A stretch of DNA of 64,000 bases, from assembly GCA_900550035.1 (NCBI GenBank), contig URQS01000007.1, positions 14,514 through 78,513 on the forward strand, given 5' to 3'. Source of the stretch: an uncultured Prevotella sp. Its GTDB lineage: Bacteria > Bacteroidota > Bacteroidia > Bacteroidales > Bacteroidaceae. Positions 1 to 8,440 of the stretch are shown here, piece after piece (position 1 is the stretch's first letter; each line of letters starts with the position of its first letter). A program made the translations under genes and the position numbers. The notes beneath the pieces were generated by a model. That model made no database searches and was not told the origin of the DNA. It saw only the letters and a program-made list of their open reading frames with translations.

Positions 1-1
1 C

Positions 2-1528
2 TCGGCGCTGAGCGAGAAACGCACGCAGATGCCAAAGCGGCTGAAGGACGTGCTGCTTGCCTTGCGACAGGAGCGCATAACAGGCGCAGACGGAGAGCTG
101 GCTGAAACCGACGGTATAGACGAAGCGCTGGCGCAAGACGATCTGTTCTACTACAATGCGTTGCCACGAATGCCGCAGGGTGTGAAGGATTCTATCGACG
201 CTGTCGGGCCTGCCTTGGCGTTGCCCGTACTGACTGCCATCTGTCCGGTCATCGGCATGCTGGCTACTGGCGTGAAGGTGGACGTACACGGCAAGATGAA
301 CTCCTTGAACCTCATTGCGTACATAGCCGGCGACTTCGCATCGGGCAAGGGCAGCATCGACCCCGTTGTGGAGGAGTGGACGCAGGAAGTGAGGGCTATG
401 GACAAGATGTATCAGCAGCAGGAGGACGAATGGCGAGCCAGGAAGCGAGCAGCTAAGAACAAGAAGGAACAGCCCGAGGAGCCTAAGTTGCCCGTGCGCT
501 GTCTGACGCTCAACAATACAGTTGCCAACCTTGCCGAGCGACTTGCCAACACAGGCGGACTGCACGCCTTCTCGTTCACGCCCGAGGCTGACACGGTGGC
601 GCAGAAATGGCGGTCGGCTATGAGCGACTTCTCCGTGATGCTGCGACAGGCTTACGACGGCACAAGCTACGAGCGTGAGGCGCGAAGTGCCGACGCTGTG
701 AACGTGCATATCGATAGGCTGCTGTGGAACGTGGTGATGTGCGGAACGCCCGATGCGCTGTATCGTGTGGTGACCAACTACACCGACGGTTTTCAGAGCC
801 GTATTGCCATAGCACGCACACCCGACAACACCTTTCAGCCGCTCACCGAAAATCTGCATGTGCTGACCGATCGTCAGCGTGAGCGCATCCGTCAGATTGC
901 CCATTTGCTGCCATTGATGCAGGGCGAGGTGGTGCTACCCAAATTGGAGGCAAAGGGCAGGCAATGGCTGGAGCAGGTGCGACTGGAGACGATGAAGAAC
1001 GACGACAAGGTGAAGGCTCGCCAACGCTTCCGTATCTGTCCGACGACGATGCGCATGATGACCTGTCTGATGCTCTGCCGAGTGGCTGCACAGCTGATAG
1101 ACCGCCACGGAATGGCTGGCGCTGAGACACGGCTGAAGCAGCAACCTGGGTTGTGGAAGGAGATGATTGTGAAGCAGCAGCAACCCTCGTTTCTCGCAGC
1201 CTTCGACGTGCTTGCCGACTATCAGATAGACAACGCCCTGCACTTCTTCCGCGACCGCATAGAGGCGGCATTCTCGTCGAAAGACTATTGCGGACGTGCC
1301 ACAGCGGAGCGCACCAAGCGAGGCAAGAACGACTCAATCTTCGAGCGTCTGGACACTACCTTCAGCTTTGAGCAAGCCTTGCAGCACAGCATAGCCGTGA
1401 AGGGTTCGAATACGTCGCGCAACGCTGTTCAGCAAATGCTCAAGAACTGGCGCAAGCAAGGACTTGTCAGCTTTGAGCCTAACAACAGTTTCCGGAAGAC
1501 GTATAGAATTTTGAATTTTGAGTTTTGA
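2..1528 (+). CDS. DUF3987 domain protein, 5' end outside window
   Basis: This looks like a DUF3987 protein, a family common on Bacteroidetes mobile elements and prophage-like islands; its biochemical role is not settled. The first ATG is at 29, but the frame stays open to base 2, so the gene probably starts upstream of the window. Counting from that ATG, residues 101-108 (GDFASGKG) resemble a Walker A loop with Gly where Ser/Thr is usual. A Lys/Arg-rich stretch follows near 138-146, and the C-terminus (RNAVQQMLKNWRKQGLV) looks like a winged-helix segment. The stop codon lies inside a simple-repeat island, so the repeat has grown into the gene's end. Family call fairly sure, function unknown. 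Confidence 0.75.
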   Translation, partial: SALSEKRTQMPKRLKDVLLALRQERITGADGELAETDGIDEALAQDDLFYYNALPRMPQGVKDSIDAVGPALALPVLTAICPVIGMLATGVKVDVHGKMNSLNLIAYIAGDFASGKGSIDPVVEEWTQEVRAMDKMYQQQEDEWRARKRAAKNKKEQPEEPKLPVRCLTLNNTVANLAERLANTGGLHAFSFTPEADTVAQKWRSAMSDFSVMLRQAYDGTSYEREARSADAVNVHIDRLLWNVVMCGTPDALYRVVTNYTDGFQSRIAIARTPDNTFQPLTENLHVLTDRQRERIRQIAHLLPLMQGEVVLPKLEAKGRQWLEQVRLETMKNDDKVKARQRFRICPTTMRMMTCLMLCRVAAQLIDRHGMAGAETRLKQQPGLWKEMIVKQQQPSFLAAFDVLADYQIDNALHFFRDRIEAAFSSKDYCGRATAERTKRGKNDSIFERLDTTFSFEQALQHSIAVKGSNTSRNAVQQMLKNWRKQGLVSFEPNNSFRKTYRILNFEF

Positions 1529-1783
1529 GTTTTGAGTTTTGAGTTATTCTCGGCTACGCCTGCGATTGGGAATTTTTCAGTTGTGAATTGATAATTCAAA
1601 AACTCAAAACTCAAAATGCGCGTAGCGCACAATTCAAAACTCAAAACTCAAAATTCAAAACTCTTTTAGTCATTTAGTCATTTAGTCATTTAGTCATTTA
1701 GTCAAAATTCAAAATTCTATAATTCAAAATCGCCGCAGGCGACCAACTCAAAACTCAAAATTCAAAACTCCTAATTCAAAAAC
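1505..1783. repeat. AT-rich word-repeat island
   Basis: The whole gap between the DUF3987 and DUF5675 genes is built from short words: 'ttttgag' on one side, its complement 'ctcaaaa'/'ttcaaaa' on the other, and a run of five 9-bp copies of 'tcatttagt' near 1664-1703. Small GC-rich palindromes are set in it (gcgcgtagcgc near 1619, cgccgcaggcg near 1731). It begins within the last codons of the upstream gene and ends just before the next ATG. No coding potential seen. Confidence 0.8.
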
Positions 1784-2143
1784 ATGCTGATAGAAATCAA
1801 ACGCTACCGCTACTCGCCCTATGGTGTAGACGGCATGCTCATTATAAACGGTCGTACTATTTGCGCCACATTGGAACATCCCCGTAACTATCTCCCAGCC
1901 GGCTCCTATCCATTGGATCTGGCGATGGACAAGAAACTCAGCCGCAAGTTGCCCACCACGCCATGTGGTGCCACGCTACGACCAGGCAATGGTGCCTTCA
2001 CGCTGAAGAACGGCAGCATTATCATAGGCAAGGAGTACATACCGGGACTGGTGTTGAAGTCGGCACATACGTTTGAGCGACTTTACGAACGTATCGAGAA
2101 GAGCATAAAGCGCCGCAAGGGTGTGGCGCTAACGATAGTGTAG
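1784..2143 (+). CDS. DUF5675 family protein
   Basis: A 119-residue protein with no signal peptide or membrane segment. The N-terminal pattern (IEIKRYRYSPYGVDGML), followed by CATLEHP, LPAGSYPL and a C-terminal GALxx-type strand region, matches my recollection of DUF5675, a small single-domain family often next to phage or conjugative-element genes. It follows the DUF3987 gene in the same direction but is separated by 255 nt of repeat DNA. It is followed at 68 nt by a good intrinsic terminator. Function is unknown; the neighbourhood suggests a mobile-element accessory gene. Confidence 0.65.
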   Translation: MLIEIKRYRYSPYGVDGMLIINGRTICATLEHPRNYLPAGSYPLDLAMDKKLSRKLPTTPCGATLRPGNGAFTLKNGSIIIGKEYIPGLVLKSAHTFERLYERIEKSIKRRKGVALTIV

Positions 2144-2210
2144 CGCTTCAATGCTGCCACCAAGAACACCGATAGTAAATACCGGGAATTGCTGCCGGAC
2201 AAATGGAAAC

Positions 2211-2256
2211 AAAAAAATATCGCTCAAGAATAAAAACTTGAGTGATATTTTTTTGA
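2211..2256 (+). terminator. Intrinsic terminator after DUF5675 gene
   Basis: The arms 'aaaaatatcgctcaag' and 'cttgagtgatattttt' form a hairpin around an 8-nt A-rich loop and run into T residues. It lies downstream of the DUF5675 stop and before the minus-strand ORF6N gene, so it probably ends the rightward transcript. The A/T symmetry lets it work in both directions. Confidence 0.8.
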
Positions 2257-2288
2257 TGTATATATACTAGCATCGCGGATACGCTTAC

Positions 2289-2317
2289 TAATTTAACGTA
2301 TTTAACTTTCGATTACA
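2289..2317 (+). repeat. Left arm of perfect 29-bp inverted repeat
   Basis: Bases 2289-2317 (taatttaacgtatttaactt followed by tcgattaca) are exactly the reverse complement of 4279-4307. The pair encloses about 2 kb holding the ORF6N gene and the serine-recombinase relic. Similarity stops at both edges of the 29 bp. I see no flanking target duplication. It could be the terminal repeat of a mobile element or a recombinase crossover site. Confidence 0.85.
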
Positions 2318-2577
2318 TTAAAAACTACCAAATAGTGTTTGAATAGGAATGTTTCAACCGAACCCAAAATGTGACAAACAAAAGTTATCAAATGATATTT
2401 TAGAGAGGTAGGGGTGAAACGACTTCCCTTAAAGGATGTGATTGCCAATCATCCCCTTTTATTCTATAAGAACCAATAGAAAAGTAGCATATCATACTGT
2501 TTTCCTACATTTTATACAAGCAGAAAAGCAGATTCCAATACTGTATTAAGTTCTTTTTCTTGAAATTTTCGTAAGTA

Positions 2578-3531
2578 TTATCCTCTATTGATTCGTTCTA
2601 CCAATTCGTCTGGTGTAAGTATCTCCATCTTAGAGAAACCAAACCACTTTTTGCCTAAGTCCTTAATGGATGCACCTATGTGATATACATCATCGTCTAT
2701 ACAAAGGAAGCGGTCATGTGATAAACGGAATGTTTCAACATCAATCGGTGCATATTGAGCATTATGACGGTCTATGTCGAGTTGGAACTGACGGCTTATC
2801 TGCTGAGTGTAGATGATTGCAGACACGTTATTATCTCTTTTATCGAGCAATGTCAGTACAGTCTCGTCAACATAGTTATCGATAAGGACAATACGTTTCT
2901 TCACACTCTTAATCAAGTCGGACACGAAAGTATAGGCATCATAAATTTGACCATTGTAGAACACACCTTGTTTCGGCTTTGCATTACCCTCGTCCAATCT
3001 GCGAAACACTTCTTCTATACGCTTGTCGGATTCTTGCAAGTGTTGTTGCATTTCCAATTGATGGTATTCCATAGTCGAGAGACGCTGAAACACTTCGGCA
3101 TTGTTCTGTAGAAAGTGACGCATTGAAGTGAAAGCTCGCATTATTCGAATATTCACCTCAATCGCAGTGTCAGAACGTAAAACACTACTAAGCATAGCGA
3201 CTCCGTTTTCAGTAAATACGTAAGGCATGTATTTCAAATGTTGTCCGCGTCCTTCGTTTAAGGTCGCAATTTGCGACCTTAAACATTCGTCCTTGGTCAA
3301 TTGAAACATGAAATCTTCTGGAAATCGTTTAATATTACGTTTTACTTGCTCATTAAGACGCTTTGTTTCAACGCCATAAAGTGTGGCAAGGTCACGGTCA
3401 AGCATAACTTGTTGTCCTCTAATGATTTTTATTAGAGGCTCTATATTGTCAACACCAACCAACTGGTCACTTTTTGTGGTCAGTTCGCTGCTCTCCTTTT
3501 TTTCTATTTTATCTGTCATATTTATATTCAT
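2578..3531 (-). CDS. ORF6N domain protein with PLD-like C-terminus
   Basis: The N-terminal third (IRGQQVMLDRDLATLYGV, then LNEQVKRNIKRFPEDFMFQL and YVFTENGVAMLSSVL) is a clear ORF6N domain, a phage-derived DNA-binding module common in Bacteroidetes. A coiled linker follows. The C-terminal part (DAYTFVSDLIKSVKKRIVLI, then SHDRFLCIDDDVYHIGAS) resembles a phospholipase-D-like fold with a degenerate HxK motif, where His-Asp-Arg replaces His-x-Lys. The frame is open from 3582, but a TAnnTTTG box at 3584-3591 would start transcription near 3580, so I prefer the Met at 3531 (3519 also possible). It lies inside the 29-bp inverted repeat, beside a recombinase relic. DNA binding is inferred; the target is unknown. 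Confidence 0.82.
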   Translation of the reverse strand: MNINMTDKIEKKESSELTTKSDQLVGVDNIEPLIKIIRGQQVMLDRDLATLYGVETKRLNEQVKRNIKRFPEDFMFQLTKDECLRSQIATLNEGRGQHLKYMPYVFTENGVAMLSSVLRSDTAIEVNIRIMRAFTSMRHFLQNNAEVFQRLSTMEYHQLEMQQHLQESDKRIEEVFRRLDEGNAKPKQGVFYNGQIYDAYTFVSDLIKSVKKRIVLIDNYVDETVLTLLDKRDNNVSAIIYTQQISRQFQLDIDRHNAQYAPIDVETFRLSHDRFLCIDDDVYHIGASIKDLGKKWFGFSKMEILTPDELVERINRG

Positions 3532-3583
3532 TTTTCCAAAATCACAAATTGTGACTTTGAACATTACCATATTTAACAGCATT

Positions 3584-3591
3584 CAAAGGTA
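3584..3591 (-). promoter_or_regulatory. Probable -7 box of ORF6N gene
   Basis: Read on the minus strand this is TACCTTTG, a match to the Bacteroidetes -7 consensus TAnnTTTG. I see no good TTTG at -33. It argues against the outermost start codon of the ORF6N reading frame. Confidence 0.45.
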
Positions 3592-3658
3592 GTGCTTTTA
3601 GCCTTTAAGCCACTATTGCACAACCCCTTTCTTTGAAAAGAACGTAAAATCAATAGTA

Positions 3659-4180
3659 TTATTGCGATGATTGTACTTTTAGTAATCGCTTCACTCGTTG
3701 TACGGTACTTACCCATTTACTACTCAACTTCGCCACATCCCGAATTGAATATCCCTTGCGAAGCAGACTTATTACTTCCCTATATTCGGCTTTCATCTGT
3801 TCTTTCGTTTTTACAGAACCTACCTTGAGTCCGAGCTTCCCACCTTTCTCTATTTACCGCTTCCTTCCTGACTGCAATCGAAAGGAGATATTGTCACGTT
3901 CCAACTGCGCACAGGTCGAAAGCGTGGCTATCATTATCGGGGCAAAGAGGGACGAATGTCCTTCATCGTCCAATAATGTAAGTTGTTCCTTTTGTATGTA
4001 GAGGTTAATGCCACAGTCAATGAGTTGCAGACAATGGGCAATGTGAACATGGTTTACATAATCTGAAAGCAGACAAGATACGCAAGCGCATATCGCATTA
4101 CTTTGGCTTGCAACCAATTGTCTTAGAATCTTGGATAACGTCTTTGACACTTTTACGAAATGCCTACTGCCACCATTCAA
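3659..4180 (-). pseudogene. Serine recombinase (resolvase/invertase) relic
   Basis: Read on the minus strand, the segment from 4180 down to 3857 carries the second half of a serine-recombinase catalytic domain: GINLYIQKEQLTLLDDEG, then ATLSTCAQLERDNISFRLQS GRKR. An in-frame TAA at 3856-3854 interrupts it. The same frame then resumes as EKGGKLGLKVGSVKTKEQMK, followed by an HTH-like end (GYSIRDVAKLSSKWVSTVQR) stopping at 3659. So one nonsense change, apparently Tyr to stop, broke a resolvase whose C-terminal HTH still reads well. The N-terminal part with the catalytic Ser cannot be found, and the usual SRLxR motif is degraded. It lies next to the right 29-bp inverted repeat. Confidence 0.78.
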
Positions 4181-4278
4181 GAGTGTAGAACAAAGTAAGC
4201 TCCGTCATGCCTGTCTATCCAAGAATAATTGCTCATTCTACTAATCGCCCAACATCATACACTTTGGGGTAATATCGG

Positions 4279-4307
4279 TGTAATCGAAAGTTAAATACGT
4301 TAAATTA
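4279..4307 (-). repeat. Right arm of perfect 29-bp inverted repeat
   Basis: Exact reverse complement of 2289-2317. It lies about 100 bp upstream of the recognisable recombinase relic. See the left arm for the pairing. Confidence 0.85.
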
Positions 4308-4399
4308 TTATCCTTTCGTATCTAAACAGAATCCACACAGTCACTTTTCTACCATTTAGAGCGTATAATACTGATAATCAACAAATAAGAGAGAAAGAA

Positions 4400-4448
4400 T
4401 AAAAAATCAGAGCCGTGACACAGTTCAGTTTACACTACCTGACGGCTC
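4400..4448 (-). terminator. Probable terminator of small membrane-protein gene
   Basis: The arms 'gagccgt' (4410-4416) and 'acggctc' (4442-4448) pair around a 25-nt loop. On the minus strand the stem is followed by a U-run from the A tract at 4400-4406. It sits just past the stop of the gene ending at 4457. Confidence 0.5.
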
Positions 4449-4456
4449 ATAATGCG

Positions 4457-4798
4457 TCATCTTATTGATTCGACATATTCTTTATATTGTGTTCGTAGGT
4501 TGGCTAATTCCTGTTTAAGTTTTTCTATTTCTCGCATTGTTTTATTGTATTTGGAGAAATTATATGTCTTGGTGATACTCTCGTGCATTGCCTTTATCTG
4601 TACAAGAAACTTTTGCTCTTTCTCTTCGTAATATGATTCTGGGTTTTGTTGGCCTTTAAAGTCATATACTATTATATTTTCATCAACTTTTGTTGGCTTA
4701 GTACTTATGCTGTATTTGGACCGCTTATTGCCAGCATTTCGGGCAAAAGCTACAAAAGCGACTACAAATATCCATGCGAAAAAAAAGAAAAACTCCAT
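4457..4798 (-). CDS. Small membrane-anchored coiled-coil protein
   Basis: Family not recognised. Starting at the Met at 4798 gives 113 residues: a hydrophobic N-terminal segment (MEFFFFFAWIFVVAFVAFA) that should span or anchor in the membrane, a short basic stretch, then a charged region ending in a probable coiled coil (REIEKLKQELANLRTQYKEY). The open frame extends upstream to 4981, but those residues match the tail of a phosphatase relic and are not part of this protein. Its only close neighbour is that relic. A bitopic protein with a cytoplasmic coiled coil is the most that can be inferred. Confidence 0.6.
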   Translation of the reverse strand: MEFFFFFAWIFVVAFVAFARNAGNKRSKYSISTKPTKVDENIIVYDFKGQQNPESYYEEKEQKFLVQIKAMHESITKTYNFSKYNKTMREIEKLKQELANLRTQYKEYVESIR

Positions 4799-4862
4799 AA
4801 TGGCCGACGATTTAATTATTACACCACAAATATACAAAAAGTATTTATAGTGGCAAAGATTA

Positions 4863-5119
4863 TTGATATTTGTCCTTCGGCTCCATAGTGATATCTCCTC
4901 CAAAGGTTTGTCTTGCATCATCAGAGATTGCTGGTTGTCAATAACATCTACGCATTTGTATAATCCGTCATGACAGAGCAATAAACGATCGCCCGACAGT
5001 AGTTTTATTTGCTGTATATCTGGTACGGCTACGTCAGAGCGGTAAGTGAAGAAACACTTGGCAATTACTTCCCATCCAAAGTCCAGCCTGACGTGGTCTT
5101 GCGTCTGATAGAGCAGTCA
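4863..5119 (-). pseudogene. Probable PP2C-type phosphatase remnant
   Basis: On the minus strand, from a TGA at 5119-5117 downward, the translation contains AVPDIQQIKLLSGDRLLLCH followed by DGLYKCVDV and DKPLEEI. This matches the end of PP2C-family Ser/Thr phosphatases, where a 'GDrlLLCsDGLy' strand precedes the helix with the last acidic metal ligand. The frame then runs without a break into residues unrelated to PP2C and into the next gene's upstream region. The N-terminal phosphatase motifs are absent. I read it as a deletion remnant. Identification rests on one motif region. Confidence 0.45.
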
Positions 5120-5345
5120 TTCACCCGGTCTTTGCACATTTCATTTTCTTACAATTTTAGTCAGACTTTTGGGCATTAATAAGAATGTCCATGGCAAAAG
5201 TATAAATAATTATCGAAAAATTATAGATTGTTTGTTTGAAAATAATACTTCTTTTTGTAGATATTCTCACATGAAGTTTCATGCAAATATCGTACAGGTA
5301 GTAAGAAAGTGTTACAAAATAAAAATTGATTATAGAGTTTTATCC

Positions 5346-5396
5346 CAAATCGGTCATTAGAAAATGTCAAGAAGCATTTTCCTAATGACCGATTTG
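5346..5396 (-). terminator. Long hairpin downstream of BspA-like gene
   Basis: The arms 5346-5366 and 5375-5396 pair over about 21 bp with one bulged base, around the loop 'tcaagaag'. It lies 25 nt beyond the stop of the leftward BspA-like gene. No strong U-run follows, so it may act as a terminator or as an mRNA 3'-end stabiliser. Confidence 0.6.
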
Positions 5397-5420
5397 AGTT
5401 TGTGAATATTGATTACCTAC

Positions 5421-8012
5421 TTATCTGATGATTATCTTCATCGTCTTGTTACCACGCTTCACGATGTTGACACCCTTCTTGAGGTCTCTGAGTCTATGAC
5501 CTTCCAAATCGTAATACTCAGGTTTCTCCTCTACTGTGCTTTCCAACAGTTTGATGGCGGTAGATCCTTTAATATCGATATTGTATTCATCTGCTGGGAT
5601 GCCAGTATTTGTACATACCTTCATATAAGCACGGAAACCATTCGAACTATAATCCATGCTTCTGGTATATGCCGACATCTTTGTAGCTTTCACCAGTTTG
5701 TTGCCTTTTATCACGAAGCAATGGTCGTCATCATTGCCGAACGTCTTATGAGTATAGTGTCCCACTAACTTACAATTATCCACAGGCATGCTGTCCTGCT
5801 GTTCCCTGACAATCATCTTGTTGTTTTCTGTAATGTTGATGCTTGTGGCTCCTTCATTCATCTTGATAATGACTGGTGTTCCAGCGGTGATGCAATCCTT
5901 TATCTCCTGCAATTCCACTACATCACTTTTTACAGAGAGAAGAGTGAAAGCGCGGAAGTTCTTGTTGGCAAGCGATACATCAAATGGAAGGCAGAGGGTT
6001 TCCCATGTAGTACCTTCATTCAGCTCGCTGCTGTAGGATACTGCATTAGTCTCAAATGGAGTGTATAGTACAAAGTCCTTGCTGTCAGTGAGGGCGAGAT
6101 TATCTACGCTCAGAGTTTCTCCACACAGGGGGAATATTTCGTTTCCTATCTTGTAATAGGTCTTGAAATATCCATTGTTGTAGTTTGCCATCGCCATGTC
6201 GTTTTGTTGTCCGTTGTAAGATACAGCGCCTTCCAATGCTTTACACATATTAAACATACTTTTACCATCCGTCACATTTGTCGTAACGAATTTGTCACTG
6301 ACATAGATTGTGGCGAGCTTATTGCAATAGGAGAACATCTCCCTCATGTTCGTCACGTTCTTTGTGTCGAAGCCAGATACATCGAGCGTGGTAAGAGCGG
6401 AACATTTATTGAACATACAATACATATCCGTCACGTTCTTTGTGTCAAAGCCGGACACGTCAAGCGTGGAGAGTTTGGAGCAACCAGAGAACATAGTCCC
6501 CATAGTTGTTACTTTCCGGGTATCAAAACCGGAGACATCAAGATTGGCGAGTGCCGAACAGTTGCGGAACATTGCGCCAAAATCCTTAACTTCTGTAGTA
6601 TTCAAGTTCTTGATACCTTCAATGTTTTTTAGATTTGTGCATCCTAAGAACCAGCACAAGCAGGTTGTAGGTCGTGCTTTCGCAAATGAATCGTCAAATA
6701 TCACTTTCTGGATTGCAACATCGTGTTTCGTTACCCACATAGGAATAGCCCTGCCCTCATTCAGTGAGTAAGCTCCATCAGGCTTGCTTGCCTCGTACTT
6801 GAATGTAAGTACGCCATTGCTTGGGTCAAACACAGCGAAGGCTATCTTAGGAGTATCGTCACCGCCTCCGCCTTCACCTTCACCCATTTCCACTATAGTG
6901 CCGAAGTCGCGCCAGTAGTAGGCTTCAGCGTAAGCCTCACGCGACCCCTTGGGTACATGTAGCGTACAAGTGGAGTAGTTGATTCCATCAAAGGTTGTAT
7001 TGTTTATCTTATGAGGTTTTTCCTCATATGCATAGAGATGTTGTACCTGGCATTTAGCAAAGGCATAATTGTTCATTATAAGAGGCAGTTTTGGAATGTG
7101 AAGCTCTTCTAATGCTGTACACCCACTGATGATATGATCATAAATATTATTTATTCCTTCTGGCAATCTAAAATATTTCAGGGAAGTACAATTTTGAAAA
7201 GCATCCATCATAATTTTTTCCAATGTTTCCGGTAGGTCTATTCTCTCCAAAGAACTACATCCTGACAATGCACCCCAACCTACTGAAATTAGAGATTTTG
7301 GAAGCACGATATTCTTAAGCGAAGAACAACCCCCTGCAAATGATTTTGGCAAATCGGTAATACCTTCAGGTATTTCCAGTGAAGTGAGTGATTTGCATCC
7401 TTGGAACGTAGATTCATACAGTTTCTCCAATTTCGGAAGTTTGAATTCCTTTAGTTTGCTACAATTCCAAAATGCAAATTCGCCTACAACCGTAATTTTA
7501 TCATACTTAATTACTTCTTCCAATTCAGAGCAATTCTGAAATGCACGAGCACCTATGCTTGTTGTGTTGTAAGGTAACGTAACCTTCTTTAATGAATGGC
7601 AGGAAGCGAACATATATATACCAATGACATTATTAGAAGTAGAGGCATGATATGTGGTCATTCTAACACTGTAATCACAATAGGTCATTCCACCTTCGCT
7701 GATATACGCATCCGAGAGGTCGAGAATCTGCAGGTTTGATTTTATATTTTCCTTTTCTACGAAAGGCTTTCTGCCTACGCCCAGCAACTCGCGTAGATAT
7801 AATATGTCAGTACCGTTGATGACTCCTACTATTTTGAGATTTGTAATGCGTGGAGCAACGGCTTCATCAATCAGTTCCGATAGATATTTTCCATCGGTAA
7901 TAGTCACAGTCACTTGATCTTTAATCAAATTGCCGGTATCTGCATAAGCGGTGCTACCGAATAACGATAGCAATGCGCAGACTAATGTACATATAAAGTT
8001 GAATCGTTTCAT
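5421..8012 (-). CDS. BspA-like leucine-rich-repeat surface protein
   Basis: An 863-residue secreted protein. Residues 1-24 form a signal peptide (MKRFNFICTLVCALLSLFGS then TAYA). Residues about 100-330 are LRR_5/BspA-type repeats (LKKVTLPYNTTSIGARAFQN and similar), and about 440-600 are DUF285-type repeats of the form 'LDVSGFDTKNVTNMxxMF', three nearly identical. The last 30 residues (YYDLEGHRLRDLKKGVNIV) resemble the C-terminal sorting or Prevotella-type tail seen on exported proteins. BspA relatives bind host matrix or other cells; adhesion here is an inference. The gene is monocistronic, with divergent neighbours and a hairpin downstream. The near-identical repeats may vary in number between strains. 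Confidence 0.88.
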   Translation of the reverse strand: MKRFNFICTLVCALLSLFGSTAYADTGNLIKDQVTVTITDGKYLSELIDEAVAPRITNLKIVGVINGTDILYLRELLGVGRKPFVEKENIKSNLQILDLSDAYISEGGMTYCDYSVRMTTYHASTSNNVIGIYMFASCHSLKKVTLPYNTTSIGARAFQNCSELEEVIKYDKITVVGEFAFWNCSKLKEFKLPKLEKLYESTFQGCKSLTSLEIPEGITDLPKSFAGGCSSLKNIVLPKSLISVGWGALSGCSSLERIDLPETLEKIMMDAFQNCTSLKYFRLPEGINNIYDHIISGCTALEELHIPKLPLIMNNYAFAKCQVQHLYAYEEKPHKINNTTFDGINYSTCTLHVPKGSREAYAEAYYWRDFGTIVEMGEGEGGGGDDTPKIAFAVFDPSNGVLTFKYEASKPDGAYSLNEGRAIPMWVTKHDVAIQKVIFDDSFAKARPTTCLCWFLGCTNLKNIEGIKNLNTTEVKDFGAMFRNCSALANLDVSGFDTRKVTTMGTMFSGCSKLSTLDVSGFDTKNVTDMYCMFNKCSALTTLDVSGFDTKNVTNMREMFSYCNKLATIYVSDKFVTTNVTDGKSMFNMCKALEGAVSYNGQQNDMAMANYNNGYFKTYYKIGNEIFPLCGETLSVDNLALTDSKDFVLYTPFETNAVSYSSELNEGTTWETLCLPFDVSLANKNFRAFTLLSVKSDVVELQEIKDCITAGTPVIIKMNEGATSINITENNKMIVREQQDSMPVDNCKLVGHYTHKTFGNDDDHCFVIKGNKLVKATKMSAYTRSMDYSSNGFRAYMKVCTNTGIPADEYNIDIKGSTAIKLLESTVEEKPEYYDLEGHRLRDLKKGVNIVKRGNKTMKIIIR

Positions 8013-8383
8013 AGCGTCATGTTTTTATTAATATAAGTAGTTGGGTATGATTTTAATATACAATAGTTCTACATTTCATTGTATAGGAGCATCATTAAAT
8101 TTTCTTCGTCATAGGCGTTTCTTTTTTGTGTTAATAAATTAGTGAACTAAATTTCTTCAATAGATAGCATTATGAAGAACAGGGAAAGACCACCAAAATG
8201 TGTTATTCCCTTATTTACAAATTTTATGTCACAGTTTTGTATCAGAGTATATATTCGTGATAAAGTTAGTAAATATTTATGAATTAAGCAAATACAAAGC
8301 TGTTTTTCTAATTGTAATCATTTGAAAAAGACAAAAAATCTTTTTGTTGGCAATATCAAGCGATTTTTAGCGTTAATATAGTG

Positions 8384-8411
8384 AAGGCGGTTGGTGTAAT
8401 CCAATCGCCTT
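8384..8411 (+). terminator. Orphan terminator-like hairpin before helicase gene
   Basis: The arms 'aaggcggttgg' and 'ccaatcgcctt' enclose a 6-nt loop and lead into a short T-rich tract. No rightward gene lies upstream, because the BspA-like gene diverges, and the helicase ATG is only 29 nt further on. It is either a leader attenuator of the helicase gene or the end of a small RNA. The rest of the gap 8013-8440 is AT-rich with nothing else I can name. Confidence 0.5.
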
Positions 8412-8440
8412 TATTCAAATTACTTTTATAGCAGCTGTCT

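Noticed and set aside
5169..5360. 63-codon plus-strand frame in the gap before the BspA-like gene
   Set aside because: Low-complexity AT-rich translation, no promoter, and its end is part of the hairpin 5346-5396.
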